NCBI RefSeq assembly: GCF_000471905.2
Contig: NW_006499364.1
Coordinates: forward strand, 6,206,250-6,270,249
Length of the DNA stretch: 64,000 nucleotides
Direction: 5' to 3'
Source: Amborella trichopoda
Taxonomy: Eukaryota > Streptophyta > Magnoliopsida > Amborellales > Amborellaceae
The notes under the pieces are model-generated. The model had not been told where the DNA came from. It ran no database searches and saw only the letters and a program-made list of their open reading frames with translations. Below are positions 1 through 13,053 of the stretch, piece after piece. The first letter of the stretch is position 1, and each line of letters starts with the position of its first letter. Made by a program: the position numbers and the translations under genes.

Positions 1-462
1 AATATCATGAGATGGGGAGAGAAAATATGATTATGAGAGTGTAATAATAATCAAAAGATTAAGAGGGAGAGAGAGAGGACTCACGTTGGAGAGAGAGAAT
101 AGCTACTTGTTTGATGAACTTGATAATAAGCTCATGAGGAGGAAGAAGCTTTTTTATAATGAGGTTTGCTTGTGTAACATGTTCAACCATGTGTCCCTTT
201 TTATTTTATTTTATTTTAATTGTTAAGCCACCTCATATCTTTTGTGCCACCTTTTATTCTTTTTATGCCACCTATCATTCGTTTATGCCACTTCACACTA
301 ATTGTGGACACCTCATTATTTTATTGTTTCTCTTAAACTTTTTTTTTTTTATGCAAAATCCTATGGAATAAAAGGCATGGTCCCATGGCATACTTTTAAC
401 ATCATGGTCCATACTTTATATTTTATTTCAAATTTTATTATTTTTATCATACATACATATTT

Positions 463-511
463 GTTATTGTTATTATTATTATTATTGTTATTATTATTAT
501 TATTATTATTA

Positions 512-586
<75 letters not shown>

Positions 587-605
587 TTATTATTATTATT
601 ATTAT
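463..605. repeat. (TTA)n microsatellite
   Basis: About 143 bp of nearly perfect TTA units with a few TTG and one TTC interruption. Confidence 0.95.
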
Positions 606-619
606 TTAACTTAAAAGTC

Positions 620-3040
620 TTGGGTCGTCACTAATAAGTTTTCTCTCTCCTCTCAACAAGATTAAGGGTTTAGAAACAAAAAACAAGTGAAAACAAGTGT
701 GATGCCTCTATTTTAGTGATGAATAATCCACCTATTTACAATTGACCTAAGCTTGTTTACATAGAGAACTCACCAAACAGCGGTGAATACTTAAAAACTA
801 AGCATAATTACAATTAAAATAATTTAGAATAAAATCCCAAAATTAGATACAATGACCAAAACGCCCCTAAAATCTTTTGTGCTAATGACGAAACCATCCC
901 TCTCTAAGGGGCTCCCACCATTGCCTGATCTTTGAAGCTTTTTTGGAAACTTATAACGATGGTTTAGATGATTTACCATTACATCTTCAATGTTCGTTCG
1001 ATTCTAGGCATTTTGATGCCCCTTAATCGTGTTGAGCTAACCTTTTTCCACGGGGTGGAAGTCCAGTTAGATTCGTGAACTTTGATTGCCAATGCTATTC
1101 GATCTGGTGAAGTTCTGAGTCTTTACTTTGATAGCAAATGAAAGATGATATTGTCACAATCGTTTTACACCAAGTTTGGTTTGTTTTGGTCTTCAGTTGT
1201 AGTATTTTCTAATTTGAGAGGTCACTGGAAAAAGGGATTTCGGCAACCGGGCGATCGTGCTTTTTCTGTAACGTTGGGATTTGTGCTTGGCTAACATTGG
1301 ATTAAGTACAATAGTTATATCAGTTTGCGGCCCTTCGAGAGATGGTCACATTTAACTCAGTTTTGCGATGATCTAATGTGCAGATCTCTAGTTGTGTTTC
1401 ACGAGGTTCGAGATATCTTCCTCTTGAGACCCTGATTTTTCTAGTTTCATGCTCATCTTCTTTCTAAAACAAGTTTGACCCTGGGTCGTATCATGGTGCA
1501 TGCCCTATGTCAAAATGACGAGATCGCCGTGATGTAGAACATGTCCAACTTTGAGCTTTTTTTTATTCTAGACGAAGGTTCCATGGATGCTTGAAGTCCA
1601 TCCCAAGATGTGAAGTCGCAGCCTCCATGATTGGGAACTGGTCCAGTGAAGTTGTACCGCGATGGTGTAAAACCTACCCGTTTTGAGGCAATTTGGGCGT
1701 AGAACCTTCTTAGGTGTTCAATTGAGCCCAAATTTGGTCCTCGGGGGTTTTCTTCTATGTTCTAAATACAACGGCAATGGTCTAGTACTTTTCTGAAGCC
1801 ACTAGTATAGAGCTACAGTTGTAACGTACTTTCTTGGCATGATAGTACTCTTTCCAAGTTGTCCAATTTGAGGCTTATTTCACAGTACAACTTTAGTCTA
1901 GCAATGTCTTGAGTACTAGCAGGATCGAGTTTTCACTGGCTCTCTCCTTATTCATGTGGCGGATGTAAGTACGTCAAAAGAGAGTAGGGCGGATAGGGGT
2001 ATGTGAGGGTAGGGAAAATATGAGAGGGCGAGAGAGGGGCAGATGGAGAGAAGGTGAGATGAGGGCCGGATAGAGATATGGATGAGAAAGGGGCAGATTG
2101 AGAGAAAGGGTGAGAGAGGGGCAGCTGAAGAGAGGGTGAGATGAGGGGCGGATAACGTCAGTATCAGAGGGGCAGATTGAGAGAAAGTGTGAGAGAGGGG
2201 CGGATGGAGAGAGGCTGAGATGAGTGGTGGACAGATGGGAGAGAGGGTAAGATGAGGGCAAGAGACGGGAGGATGGGAGTGAGGACGAGAGAGAGAGGAT
2301 GGGCCAGATGTGAGTGAGGACGAGAGAGGGGCGGATGGGAGAGAGGGTGAGATGAGGATGAGAGAGGGGTGGATGGGAGTGAGGACAAGAGAGAGCGTAT
2401 GGAAGAGAGGGTGAGATGAGGGTGAGAAAGGAACTGGCCGAGCCCACCCTAAGTGCGGGTTTGGGGCTGGAACGAGAGAGAGAGAGAGAGAGAGAAAGAG
2501 AGCAAAGAGAGGGAGGGCTCGGACCCTCCCTAAGTCCAAGCAGGAGGGAGAGAGAGAGAGAGGGGGAAAGAAAAAGAAGAGGGAAGAGAGAGAAAAAAGA
2601 GAGATAGGAGAGAGAGTAGACCTAAAACAAGCTTGAGCATAGGTGCGCCTTTGTCAGTCCCTTTGCATGCACATGAGAGAGGGGTCTTGATCTTGGTGGG
2701 TCAAGACTAGGGTAAGGCTTAGGTGTATGGTTTAGGTAGGTTAGGTTGAGGTGTTATGTATAAGAGCTAGTGTGTATGGTATAGGGTAAGGTGTAAGATA
2801 ACTAAGGGGTATAGGATAGGCTAAGATATATGATGTACTATGGTATGTGGTATAGGCTAGCGTGTAGGCAAGCTAAGGTAAGGTGTAGGGTGAATGGAGC
2901 AGGATTAGAAGGTAGGGTTTCTAGAGTGTATGGAAGCTAGGAGTTTTAAGGAATATGGGATTGGGAGTTGGGAATCCTTAGGGAGTTGGAACTTGGGTTT
3001 CTACGGAGTGTAGGATTCCTAGGGGTATTTTTTGTCTTTA
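620..3040 (+). repeat. Unclassified long repeat, copy 1
   Basis: Non-coding unit. It starts around TTTTCTCTCTCCTCTC, continues through an AT-balanced half (CTTATATAGAG-type word near 760, CATCCCTCTCTAAGGGGCTC near 895, GTAAAACCTACCCGTTTTG near 1668, TCCTTATTCATGTGGCGGAT near 1947) into a GA-rich half (1960-2610), and ends in TAGGGTGTATGG-type words. Collinear with 3041-6060 and with 18430-21690. Confidence 0.65.
2470..2610. repeat. (GA)n-rich low-complexity tract
   Basis: GAGAGAGAGAGAGAGAGAGA at about 2475 and further GA/GAAA runs to 2610; part of the GA-rich half of repeat copy 1. Confidence 0.85.
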
Positions 3041-6000
3041 GGTAACGTTTCTCACCTCTCATTTTGAGTCTTGAACTTGAAAGCAAAATAAAAGAACAAG
3101 CTAAGAATTCAAGAATTTACATTCAAGAATCTCCATTATAAATGACTTGAGTTCTTTCTATAGAGAAACCACAAAAAAGGGGAATGCTCAAAAACACCCA
3201 AAATTGTCATAAAAAACACATTTTATGAGTTAAAATATTAAGCCCGTTTTTTGACCAAATGATCAAAATACCCTTAGGCACTTTTCAACAAATGAAAAAA
3301 TAATCCCTTCATGAGGGGCCTCTTGTCATTGCTAGGCCTCAAGAGCTTTTTTGGATGCTTACGGTAGTAATTCAGGCTATCAACCATCATAGAATCGATA
3401 CTTGAGCTATTGCGCACGTTTTGATACCCTTTGATCGTTTTTAAATGGAATTTGAAGGAAGAACCCAAAACTCGATCAAGTCCATAAACTTTGTGATTCT
3501 TTGACCACCAATCTGGCACGATCTATGACGTTCCAAGCCTTTATTTTGATCACCAATTGAAGAGGATACTATCATGATCATTTCGTGATAAATTTCATCC
3601 AGTTTGGTCTCCATTTGAACACGTTCCAATTTTGGGAAGTCGTCAGAAATGAGATTCCGGGGACCGAAAAAGTTTGCCTTCTTTGACCTCAAAATTTGTG
3701 TCGTCGTCCTCCTATCATTCACAAAAAATATATCCAATTGTAGCTTTTCAAAGCACGGTCACATCAAACCCATACTTGTGATGTCCGACATCGGGATCTT
3801 GAGCTTTGGCCTCTCAAAGTATTGGATGTTCTTCTTTATAAAATCTGAATTTTCATGTTTTGAGCCCATCTTCTCTCTAAAAATTCTCTTGTTTCAGGTC
3901 ACCCCATGACTTATACCATATGTCAAAACATGCGGGTCATCGAGATCTAGCTCGTGTTCGAATGACTCAAAACAAGCAAGTTATGAGCATTTGAAAATCA
4001 TTCTGAAATGAGAAAACACATTTTCCATAAATGGAAACCGGTTTACCGAGGCTGCATCGCAATAATGTATAATACCTACCCTTTTTTGGTAACTTAGGCC
4101 CATAATGATCCCGGAGGGTTTAATTGAGTCGAAATTTGGTAATTTGTAGTTTTTCGACGTTTCGGATCCAATGGCGGTAGTTTCATATTGTTTAAGACCC
4201 AGAAAATAGGGTTATAGTTATAGGGTCCATTTTCAACATGATAGGAACTGGATTGAAAACCAAGTTTCGTCCTAATCATTTCAAAACTCGTCAGAACATG
4301 ACGAAACTTTATGAGTGTCCTTAAGGTATCTAAATTTACCCCCTCATACAATTTGAATCCATTTTTACACTTTTTCAGAGGTCACCCAATTTTAGGCTCA
4401 TTGCTACAGTGTTCCCATGGTCTCGTGGTGTCTTGGGCACCGACGTATAACAAGGAGAAGAAGAGGAGTGAAGAGGAGAAGAAATAAAATAAAAAAAAAG
4501 GGATAAGAAGAAGAGAAGAAAAGGAGAAGAAGAGAGAAGAAACCTCTCACGCCTTAGAACGTGTGTCGCATGCCTCTTAAAGTGAGGACTAATAGCTCAG
4601 ACAATCTTATGAGAGAGAGGGCAGACGAAGAGGGGTGTAGAAAAGTAGAGAAGAAAAATAGAAGAAGAGAGAATAAACCTCTCGTGTCCTAGACCATGTG
4701 TCGCATGCCTCGCGATGTGAGGACTAATAGCTCAGACAGTCTTAGAAGGAGGGGGTGTAGAGAAGTAGATAATACGAAAAGAAGAAGAGCGAAGAAACCT
4801 CCCACACCTTAGACCATGTGTTACGTGCCTCTTAAAGGACTAATAGCTCAAACAATCTTAAGAGAGATAAGGGAAGTGAAGGTGATGATGAGAGAGAAAA
4901 GGAGAAAAAATATGTGATAAGAGAGCGAATGTGTGATAAGAGATTGAGTGTGTAAGTGAGAAAGTGTGTGAGTAAAAGTGGCAAGCGAGAGAGTGTGAGT
5001 GCGAGAGGAGTGTGGGAGAGAGGGTGAGAAGAGAGAGTGGAAGTGTGTGAGTAAGAGTGAGTGAAAAAGGCAAAAGAGAGTGTGTGAGTGAGAGAGAGTG
5101 AGGGGGTAAAAGAAGGTGAGAAGGGAGTGCGGCAACAGCTAGTCTGCCCTCCCTTTGGGTGATAAAGAGGGGAGAAAGAGAGGTGGGAAGAGAGAGGGGC
5201 AGCGGTTAGCCCGCTGCCCTTTTAAGCGTGTGAGAGATGAGAGAGAAGAGGGTGAGAAGGGAGTGGGGCAGCAGCTAGCCCGTTGCCCTTTGAGGTTCTG
5301 GGGAGATGAGAGAGTGGGAGAGCTATGAGATAGCTGCTAAGCCGTTGTCCCGAATTGAGAGAGAGAGGGGAGAGAAGGAGAGAGAGTAGACGGTGGGGCA
5401 GCGGCTAGCCTACTGTCTTGACTTGAAGGGTAGAGACGTGAGAGAGAGTGAGGGAAAGAAAGAGAGACAAGAGAAAGAAGAAGAAGAAGAAGGAAGAAGA
5501 AAAATAAAAAAGGAGAAGGAACAAGAAAAAGAAGGAAGAAGAAGAAAGAAGAATAAGAAGAAGAAAGAAAAAAGAAGAAAGAAGAAGAAGAGAGAGGAAG
5601 GGACCGGTTAACTAAGCGGGTGAGGTGAAAATGCGCTGTTGGATGTGCTTCCCCAGGGTCCTTTGAAGATGAAGGGGCTTGGACCCTTGAGTGAGGACTA
5701 GGTGTAGGATTAAGTTAGGGTCTTGGGTTCAAGTGGGTTTGGTGGGTTAGGGATTATGGTTGGCTTGGGTTGGGTAGGCTAGGGTGTATAGTTAGGTTGA
5801 GTGGGCTTATTGGGTTTGAGAGTATGGTTGGCTTGGGTTGGGTAGGCTAGGATGGTCTAAAGACTATAGATTGAGTGGTCTAGGCACTAGTGGAGGTTAG
5901 GTGATAAACTGGTATGGAGTATGGGTAATAGGGACTGTGGTTTAGGGAAGATATGTGGTAGGGTATAGGGAGTATGGGCAGTATGGAGTATGGTCTAGGG

Positions 6001-6060
6001 ACTAGGGTTTGGAAGGTGGGGACTATGGTCTAGGTTTGGGTAGGGTGGTCCAAGGGTATT
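3041..6060 (+). repeat. Unclassified long repeat, copy 2 (tandem with copy 1)
   Basis: Same order of landmarks: ATGAGGGGCCTCTTGTCATT (3311), AATACCTACCCTTTTTTGG (about 4070), a GA-rich half (4440-5610), and a TTAGG/TATGG-rich end. In its GA-rich half, three direct repeats carry GCATGCCTCNNNANGTGAGG then ACTAATAGCTCAGACA (about 4570, 4705, 4830). GCAGCGGCTAGCC-type words occur at about 5200, 5270 and 5400. Confidence 0.65.
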
Positions 6061-6800
6061 CTTTTTTGGGTAAAAGTTTTCTCTATCCTCTCTCTTAGGG
6101 TAACAAAAAAAGCACACACTCAAAGAAAAAGCTAAAGTTACAATGAAATGAAAATACCTTATATAGAAATTGCCCCAAACATGGGTAGATGGAGAAAAGT
6201 AAACCAAATTGCTACAAAACACATATTTTTTTTGTAATAAAAGTGAAATTCGTTTTTGGGCAAAAAAGAACTTTTTGCCTCTCACAACTTTCATCGAAAT
6301 GACTTGATGGTCCCCAAAAAGGGGCATCATGGTTTGCTTGTCATTCGAGGCTCTTTTGGGTGTCTTTTGGTGAGCTTTCGAGCGATTAACCATCGGAAAA
6401 ATGATCTTTACGCCGAAGGGATCGTTTTGGTATGCATTATTAGGGTTGAGGCGGAGTTTTGAGGGTGTTCTCGAAATCTATCCAAACCCATAAACTTGCA
6501 ATCTTGAACTCTCAATCTTGCTCATTCTTCGTCGTTTCAGGCCACTTTCTTCATCATAAATCGATGAGAAGCTTGTTGCAGTCATTTTTCCATAAAATAT
6601 CTTCGTTTCGATGTCGAATGAACACTTTCTAAATTGAGGACGTAGCCGGAAAATGGGATTCTGACCACCGAAAAATGCCTCTTTTATAAGCCATAGTAGA
6701 ACACCTTCCCAACAACAATGTCCCCTATTGTTCAATATTTTATTAAAGGACATTGACCGCCTCTCATGCATTTGGTTTTGTGGAATGCATAGCATAACTT
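6061..6800 (+). repeat. Unclassified long repeat, copy 3 (truncated)
   Basis: Begins GTAAAAGTTTTCTCTATCCTCTCTCTTAGG-like sequence, as at 620, 3040 and 20200. Retains the CTTATATAGAAATTGCCCC and TCTTTTGGGTGTCTTTTGG landmarks and stops before the GA-rich half. Confidence 0.55.
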
Positions 6801-7920
6801 CTGCTTCTTGACAGATGCGTGCATTTTTTTTTCCTGCATGTGTATAAATTTGATCGTGTGTGTGGACACCTATTTCGTTTTACAAATTCATTTTTCTAGT
6901 GATTACTTAATTTACTGCTTTTTGAAGGAAGTTGAAATAATTGATGTCGAATAAATGCGTACATGACCTGCGGTGTTAGATACTTTTATAGGTGTTATAT
7001 TGGACATGTAATAAACAACATATTAACACATTTGTTCTGTCATTTTAAATGATTTGGAGTGCACATAGATGACTCATTGAGTTGAGATAGATGCATGCAT
7101 TTATTTCCCTTTTCTTTGAATTGAGATAGATCACATAGATGACTCATTGAGCATGTTTTGCTCACATGTGAATTATGTAGTGTAATGGGATATATTCATA
7201 CACTTATAGTTCAAACTTTTATATTCATATTTGATACATTATGAAGGCATGCTTTCAGATTTTAATGTACGGTTATTTACAGTGCTAAATCAAAGAGATC
7301 TTCAGACGAAGATCTCATAGATATGTCACTTTAAAATGATGAAAATGAAATGGTAGAGAAGGTAGGGAAAATCGAATTCAGATCTGAGGCGAGATCTGCC
7401 AGGAAAAGAGCAAATCTGCTCTAAGATCTGTGGCGGGGCCAGCATGATCCAAGACATTACAAAATACGATTTTTAAGTAAATAAACAGATCAAAATAAAA
7501 TGAAAACAATTCTGGAAGCTACACCCGATACTAAGGCGTTCCACCCACTTCCACCTATATCTAATTTGGGTGGTTCTCTCGTTCCCATTGGCCCTACAAC
7601 CCTTCCTATAGATGCTATGGATGATCGATGTTTTACTACCAATCACAAGTTTTGGGTTGGGCTTAGTATTCATACCGAAAATTACTATCAAGAGTTACTC
7701 TACCAATCGCCATCTACTTCAGAGATACTTTCTGAAAAAAAGCAAAAGAGATAAAATGGAATAAAATGATAAAATGGAATAAAATGATACCGAACCGGAC
7801 CAAATGGCTCTAGACTCCCGAGCCTTCTGGGGCTCGCCCGTATCATAACCGGTCCTTTTTTGTCTCTCTGATCCGGATATTAGCCAACAAGTCTCTTCAG
7901 TATATGGTGGTTGTGCCCTG
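6801..7920. other. Unassigned DNA
   Basis: No gene supported. CACATAGATGACTCATTGAG occurs at about 7061 and 7130 as a short direct repeat, with TTGAGATAGAT nearby both times. An 84-codon open frame at 7500-7754 (+) has no recognised motif. GATAAAATGGAATAAAAT is repeated in tandem at about 7750-7785. Confidence 0.5.
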
Positions 7921-8084
7921 AAGTAGCCATGAAAAAGGGATATACAAGGGCACAAGGTGAGGGTTTTTGAAGCTAACTCCTTCCTAGGGCTTTCAGCCTT
8001 TTTAGAAGAAGTCCGTCCATCTCCCCTTTCTAACTTCATCTGCCCTTAAGTAGCCATGAAAAAGGAATATACAAGGGCACAGAC
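7921..8084. repeat. Direct repeat of about 36 bp, 127 bp apart
   Basis: AGTAGCCATGAAAAAGGGAT then ATACAAGGGCACA occurs at 7922 and, with one change, at 8049. Origin unknown. Confidence 0.8.
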
Positions 8085-8139
8085 CTGTTGGAAAGGATAT
8101 ACATCCATAACCAACAAATCCCTAGTCAAACATATCAAA

Positions 8140-8930
8140 ATTTGGGGCATGGATTTGGGCGGCAAGGGGCGTGTCGCCCAAGTAAATTGAAAAATTCAAA
8201 ATGCGATTTGGGGTTGATCGAAACTGGGCGGCATAGGGTGTGTCGCCTAGGTGGCATGAGTCGTGTCGCCCGGGCGGCAAGGGAAGTGTCACCCAAGTAA
8301 ATTGAAAAAGTCAAAATTTGATTTGGGGCTGATCGGAACTAGGCGGCACCCCCCATGTCACTTGGCCGGCACTAGTCGTGTCGTCAAGGCGGCATACCCC
8401 GTGTAGCCTGAGCGGCATGCCCTGTGTCGCACACATCAATTTTGGTTGAAATTGAGATTTTTCATTTTTAGTGTGTTCTTCAACCTCTTGCGAAGCTCTC
8501 GGAGAAAATTTGGGTCGAACGGATTATTTTTACTATTTTTAATGATTTTTTTGGTAAAACAGGGCAATTTCAAGATGACTTAGGCGACAAACCAAAACTT
8601 GTCCAAATTAATGTTTTTCAATTTGGGTGTCTTTCTCAGCCTCTTGTGAAGCTCTCAGAAAAAATTTGGGTCAAAATAGATTTTTTTTACTATTTTTAAT
8701 GATTATTTTTGGTAAAATAGGATAACTGATGACTTGGGCGACCCGCCCTGTGTCACCTGGGCGGCACGCCCTGTGTCGCCCAAACCAAAACTTCTCCAAA
8801 TTGATGTTTTTAAATTAGGGTGTCTTCCTCAACCTCTTATGAAGCTTTCAGAGAAAATTTGGGTCAAAACAGCGTTTTTTACTATTTTTAATGATTGTTT
8901 TGGTAAAACGGGGCGTTTACAGAAATCTAG
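8140..8930. repeat. Complex tandem repeat with GGCGGCA / GTGTCGCC words
   Basis: 8150-8440 has many GGGCGGCA...GTGTCGCC modules, each a short imperfect inverted pair around a GGGG or CCCC core. CAAGTAAATTGAAAAA recurs at about 8179 and 8296. Then CAACCTCTTGYGAAGCTCTC...TACTATTTTTAATGAT recurs three times (about 8481, 8639, 8830), with further GTGTCRCC words between the second and third copies. No coding capacity was recognised. Confidence 0.8.
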
Positions 8931-9059
8931 ATCAAAACAGGGTTTCTACAGTATTCCGGGCAGACAGACTGGTTCAGGGTCACAAGATAGGTTGCATGAA
9001 ATTCGGATTTGGGTTTACAAGGTTAAGTGTGATCCTAACGATTCAGAAAACCATAGAAT

Positions 9060-9640
9060 TTGCCAGATTTAAAATGAGGTGTCTACAAAGGTTAGGGTGT
9101 ATCTTTTCTAAGACGGGACCTTTTTACAAGTTTATGATGCATGTACTCCATGTTATGCTTATCATTTTTATTGTCGGCATTTTTCTCTACGAGCATATTA
9201 AAGGGAGGAATCTTCTTCTTGTGATGTAGCGCGTGCTAAACAATGTGCTTACTACTTTCTATGCGTCAAAATGATTGTCATATTGTTGTACATGACTGAT
9301 CCCTGATGGACATGTGAGGCATGTCAAAATTGTGGTATTCGAACTTTGGGAGTCAATAATTTCTAAAATTGTAAATTATAGTTCTCCTTAAGAAAAACTT
9401 GTGCTCCTGGGGAACATGGTCTTCTATACATACCTATGGGCAAAAACTGCAAGCCATCCAATGATTCCACAATCCATAATTATATTTGATTATGCTCTCT
9501 ACTCCTATGGGAAATTTGCAGAAAGATATTTCCATAAAAACAACATAAACAGGGGGAATGAAATCAAGTGCCAAAACTATGGTTACACAATATTGACCTC
9601 GGGCATGTTTTTTTATTTCATATTCTTTTTCTTATAGAAA
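9060..9640. other. Unassigned DNA
   Basis: No gene or repeat family was recognised. A 78-codon open frame at 9401-9637 (+) shows no motif. Confidence 0.5.
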
Positions 9641-10060
9641 TTTTTTCAGTACTGGATGATATCCATGCAAATGCATCTCAAACTACACACTTGGAGGGAT
9701 ATCAATCAGGGACAGGCATCCAACAAAGTTTAACAGCCTGGTATTGAATGAAGCGAAATTGAGGTGTTTGGTCCTTAATAAGCAGCACTACTTTATGTGA
9801 TTTAGACGGATAATGCCACAACTAATGACTTTGCCAGACAAAAAGAATTTCATCCAAAAGAGGTAGCATGATTGGAGTTTGTTGCCGAGTTTGATCTGCT
9901 TCTATTTGTGAGCTTCAAATGTTGAATGTAATTGCTGATGCCTCACTTCCAAGTTTGGAAGGACGAATGCAAGAGCAGATGTCTCGAGCTTCTTGGCGTG
10001 AGTACTGTCGTGTATATCAATGATGGCTTAATGAGAGACTGATTTACATGAGCACATCTA
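9640..10060 (+). other. Coding-like fragment of unknown origin
   Basis: After a TTTTTTCAG, one frame reads LDDIHANASQTTHLEGYQSG and TGIQQSLTAW. A later stretch (about 9905-10010) reads CELQMLNVIADASLPSLEGR then MQEQMSRASW, followed by GTGAGT. The pieces are in different frames with stops between, so they could be exons or relics of a gene I do not recognise. No start or full frame was seen. Confidence 0.3.
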
Positions 10061-10303
10061 TACCTCTCCAGCCCATGTGACTGTTCAGTGTTTGTACGTC
10101 ATCTTTAGTAAAAGTGATTCGGATTGGCAATCTGGCTGAGCAAACTGGCCATTAAAAAATTTCAACAAATTAGAGATAAAAAACGAATTTTGAAGAAAAA
10201 ATAAAATTAAAACTTGGGATTGGTTCTTTGACAGAATCAACAGGTTCCCAATAATTTGGTGGAACTTACCAACCCCACCGGTTCCCAATCCGAGCCAGCT
10301 GGT

Positions 10304-11065
10304 TATAGAAAAATCGAGATAACTCAATCTCCACTTTGAGCAAATTGGGATATCTCAAAGCTCAATTTCACCACTCAAATAAAATTCCCAAGATGCAATA
10401 ACAAGTGCAATATAATTGGACAAAATGTACGAACAATAAATCAAGCAAAATGGGAAATCATCCAAGCACAACACAAATGAAAATAGAGGACACGCACATA
10501 TATGTGGTCCATCCAAGATGGGCTATGTCCACGGGTAAGACGGCAAATATGTATTCACTATTAAGAGGAAAAATTACAGGATTGGGTTATAGAGAGTTAC
10601 CTCATGCAATCTCAAAGAATGCTCAAACAAAGAACTTTATACCATAAAACCACCTGCAATCGATCCCTTTATTCAATTCACTGCTGCCACGAAGAAATGC
10701 CGACAAAATGGCTCAGATGAGCCACAATGGTGGCATTAGGGTTTCACAGTAAAACCCCCAAATTTCACTCTCTGTTTCACCCAAAAACCTCTATCTTCTT
10801 TCTCACATTTTCTTTCCTTTTATACCCCTTTTAATCTCGCACCTGCTCGCACCTGCGCGCCTTTTTCATGCTCATGCCCACGCACTTTCTTTCTCGCTCA
10901 CGTGCTTCTTTCTTCTTCATGCCCGCGCGCCTCCTTTTACTTCTCAACTCATCCGCACGGCTCTCTCTCTCTCTCTCTTTATAACCTCTTTTAAAGGGTC
11001 TCAACCAAAAGACAAAATTTGCCCTCATAAAGAGGGAGAATGCTACATGGTGTGATTTAGCATCA
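10304..11065 (-). repeat. 3' LTR of the copia element
   Basis: About 762 bp. Its start TTATAGAAAAAT corresponds to TTGTAGAAAAAT in the other LTR, so the terminal TG has become TA. It ends GTGATTTAGCATCA. It contains a CT-rich pyrimidine tract at about 10962-10978. Confidence 0.85.
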
Positions 11066-11407
11066 CGCCCCAACAATCTCCACCTTGATGTGAAATCACA
11101 CCAATCCATCACTTCTTTCTTTTCTTGAAACTTAGAGAGGTTAGGCTCCATTCTAACTTCTCTACTTGGATGGGTTTTGTAAGCATATCCGTATGATTGT
11201 CATCGGTCTTGATCTTGACAATCGAATTATTCCATATTCAACAACTTGACGGATATAATGATATTAGACCAATATGTGCCTTGACCTCTTGTGGTGAAGT
11301 GGGTTCTTGGCCAAATGGATAGCACTCGTATTGTCACAAAACAGTTCCTTGGGCTTGCACATAATGCCCATCTCATCTATCAACCCTTGAACCCATACGA
11401 CTTTTTT

Positions 11408-12722
11408 TTATGCTTTTGTTGCCGCCATGTACTCTGCCTTGGTAGTTAACACTGCTACCGTGTCTTGGAGCCTTGACATCCAACTTATCGGACTATTTGC
11501 AAACCAAAAAACAAATGTGGTAGTCGCCCTGCCTCTATCAAGATCACCGGCAAATTTGGCATCCACAAAACCTTGTATTGGAATTGAGCCCTTGCCAAAT
11601 GTGATTGCATAACTAGTTGTACCTGTTAAATACCGAAGCACTCATTTTGTTGCTTCCCGATGAACATTTTCGGGGTTTGCCATAAACCGACTTAAAACAT
11701 CAACAGCATGCGCAATATCTGGTCTTGTACATATCATAGCAAATATTAAACTTCCGATCGTATTTGCATAAAGAACCTTAGCCATGTTTCTTCTTTCTTC
11801 TTCCGTCTTCGGACTTTGCATTGAAGACAATTTGAAGTGAGGCACTAAGGGTGTCTTTACCGGCTTTGCATCTTTCGTGGCAAATTTTTCAAGCACCCTT
11901 TCTATGTAACCCTTTTGAGATAATGACAAAATTCTATTTTGTCTGTCCCTTTCAATTTCAATTCCAAGGATTTGACTTGCCGGCTCGAGATCTTTCATCT
12001 CAAATCTTCTGCTCAAAGAAGTCTTGAGCTCATCAATTTTTCTCTTATCTTTGCACACCAAAAGCGTGTTATCCACGTATAAGACTAAAATCAAGTATGT
12101 ACCATCATCAAAGAACTTTAAATAGAAGCAATTGTCATATTTACTTCTTGTGTACCCAATGTTCAACATGAACATATCAAATGTTCTATACCATTGTCTT
12201 GATGCTTGCTTGAGCCCATACAAGGACTTCTTCAATTTGCACATAAGTCCTTCTTTGTCTTTGTCTTTCTCTATGAAGTCTTCTGGTTGTTGCACATACA
12301 CTTCCTCTTCAAGTTCTCCATACAAAAAAACCACCTTCACATCCATTTGCTTAAGCTCTAAATCATGCATAGCAACTACACCCCAAGAACCAAGTGAATT
12401 GAGACCAACTTGACTACCAGTGCAAAAATTTCATTAAAGTCAATCCCTTCCTTTTGCGAAAATCCTTTTGCTACCAATCTTGTTTATATCTTTCAAGATT
12501 TCCATCATGCCCCTTCTTTATCTTGAACACCCATTTACAACCGACGGCATTTTTACCTTTTGGTAGCTCCACCAAATCCCAAGTTTTGTTTCTTTGAAGG
12601 ACCAATATCTCCTCTTCCATAGCTCTTTTCCAATGCTCGATACCATTGCTATCAATGGCTTCACTGAATGATGTTGGCTCTTCTTTTTTGGTTATCAAAG
12701 CGTACAAAGTATTTTGATCCAC
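11408..12722 (-). pseudogene. copia reverse transcriptase and RNase H
   Basis: RT starts in 12722-12471 (WKRAMEEEILVLQRNKTWDL, VGCKWVFKIKK), continues in 12370-11642 (LKKSLYGLKQASRQWYR, LVLYVDNTLLV), and RNase H follows in 11641-11408 (GFVDAKFAGDLD, KAEYMA). The catalytic YVDD box reads YVDN, so one catalytic Asp is lost. Frames are separated by stops. Confidence 0.87.
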
Positions 12723-13053
12723 ATAATCTTCACGTTACCTGGGTGCATGAGTTTCTCTAGTAGATTGCCATTGTGATAAAGGCACAACTTCATCATGATG
12801 GTCATGTGGCTCTTCAGCTTAACTTCCTAATTCTTCATGTTCTTCACCATGATCAATGGGTATATTCTCATAAGGCATAATTGTACTTAGTTGAAGTATT
12901 TCAGGGTTGCCATAAAATTCTTGGCTTTCTTATTGCACTTCTTGACCATTATCCTTTATCATCATTCCTTTTGCCAATGGCTTGGATTCATCAAAATGCA
13001 CATCACGACTAGTAATAATTTTCAGGTACTTGGATCCCATAACCAGTACCCTT

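Noticed and set aside
302..634. Open frame with a long poly-leucine run
   Set aside because: It is the translation of the (TTA)n microsatellite, not a protein gene.
1952..2607. Several overlapping open frames on both strands (Ser/Pro/Leu- or Arg/Glu-rich)
   Set aside because: They are read-throughs of GA-rich low-complexity DNA; composition follows the repeat, with no domain. The same applies at 4848-5611 and 18835-19974.
7500..7754. 84-codon + strand open frame with natural-looking composition
   Set aside because: No recognised motif, no partner exon, and it lies between repeats. Mentioned only within the unassigned region.
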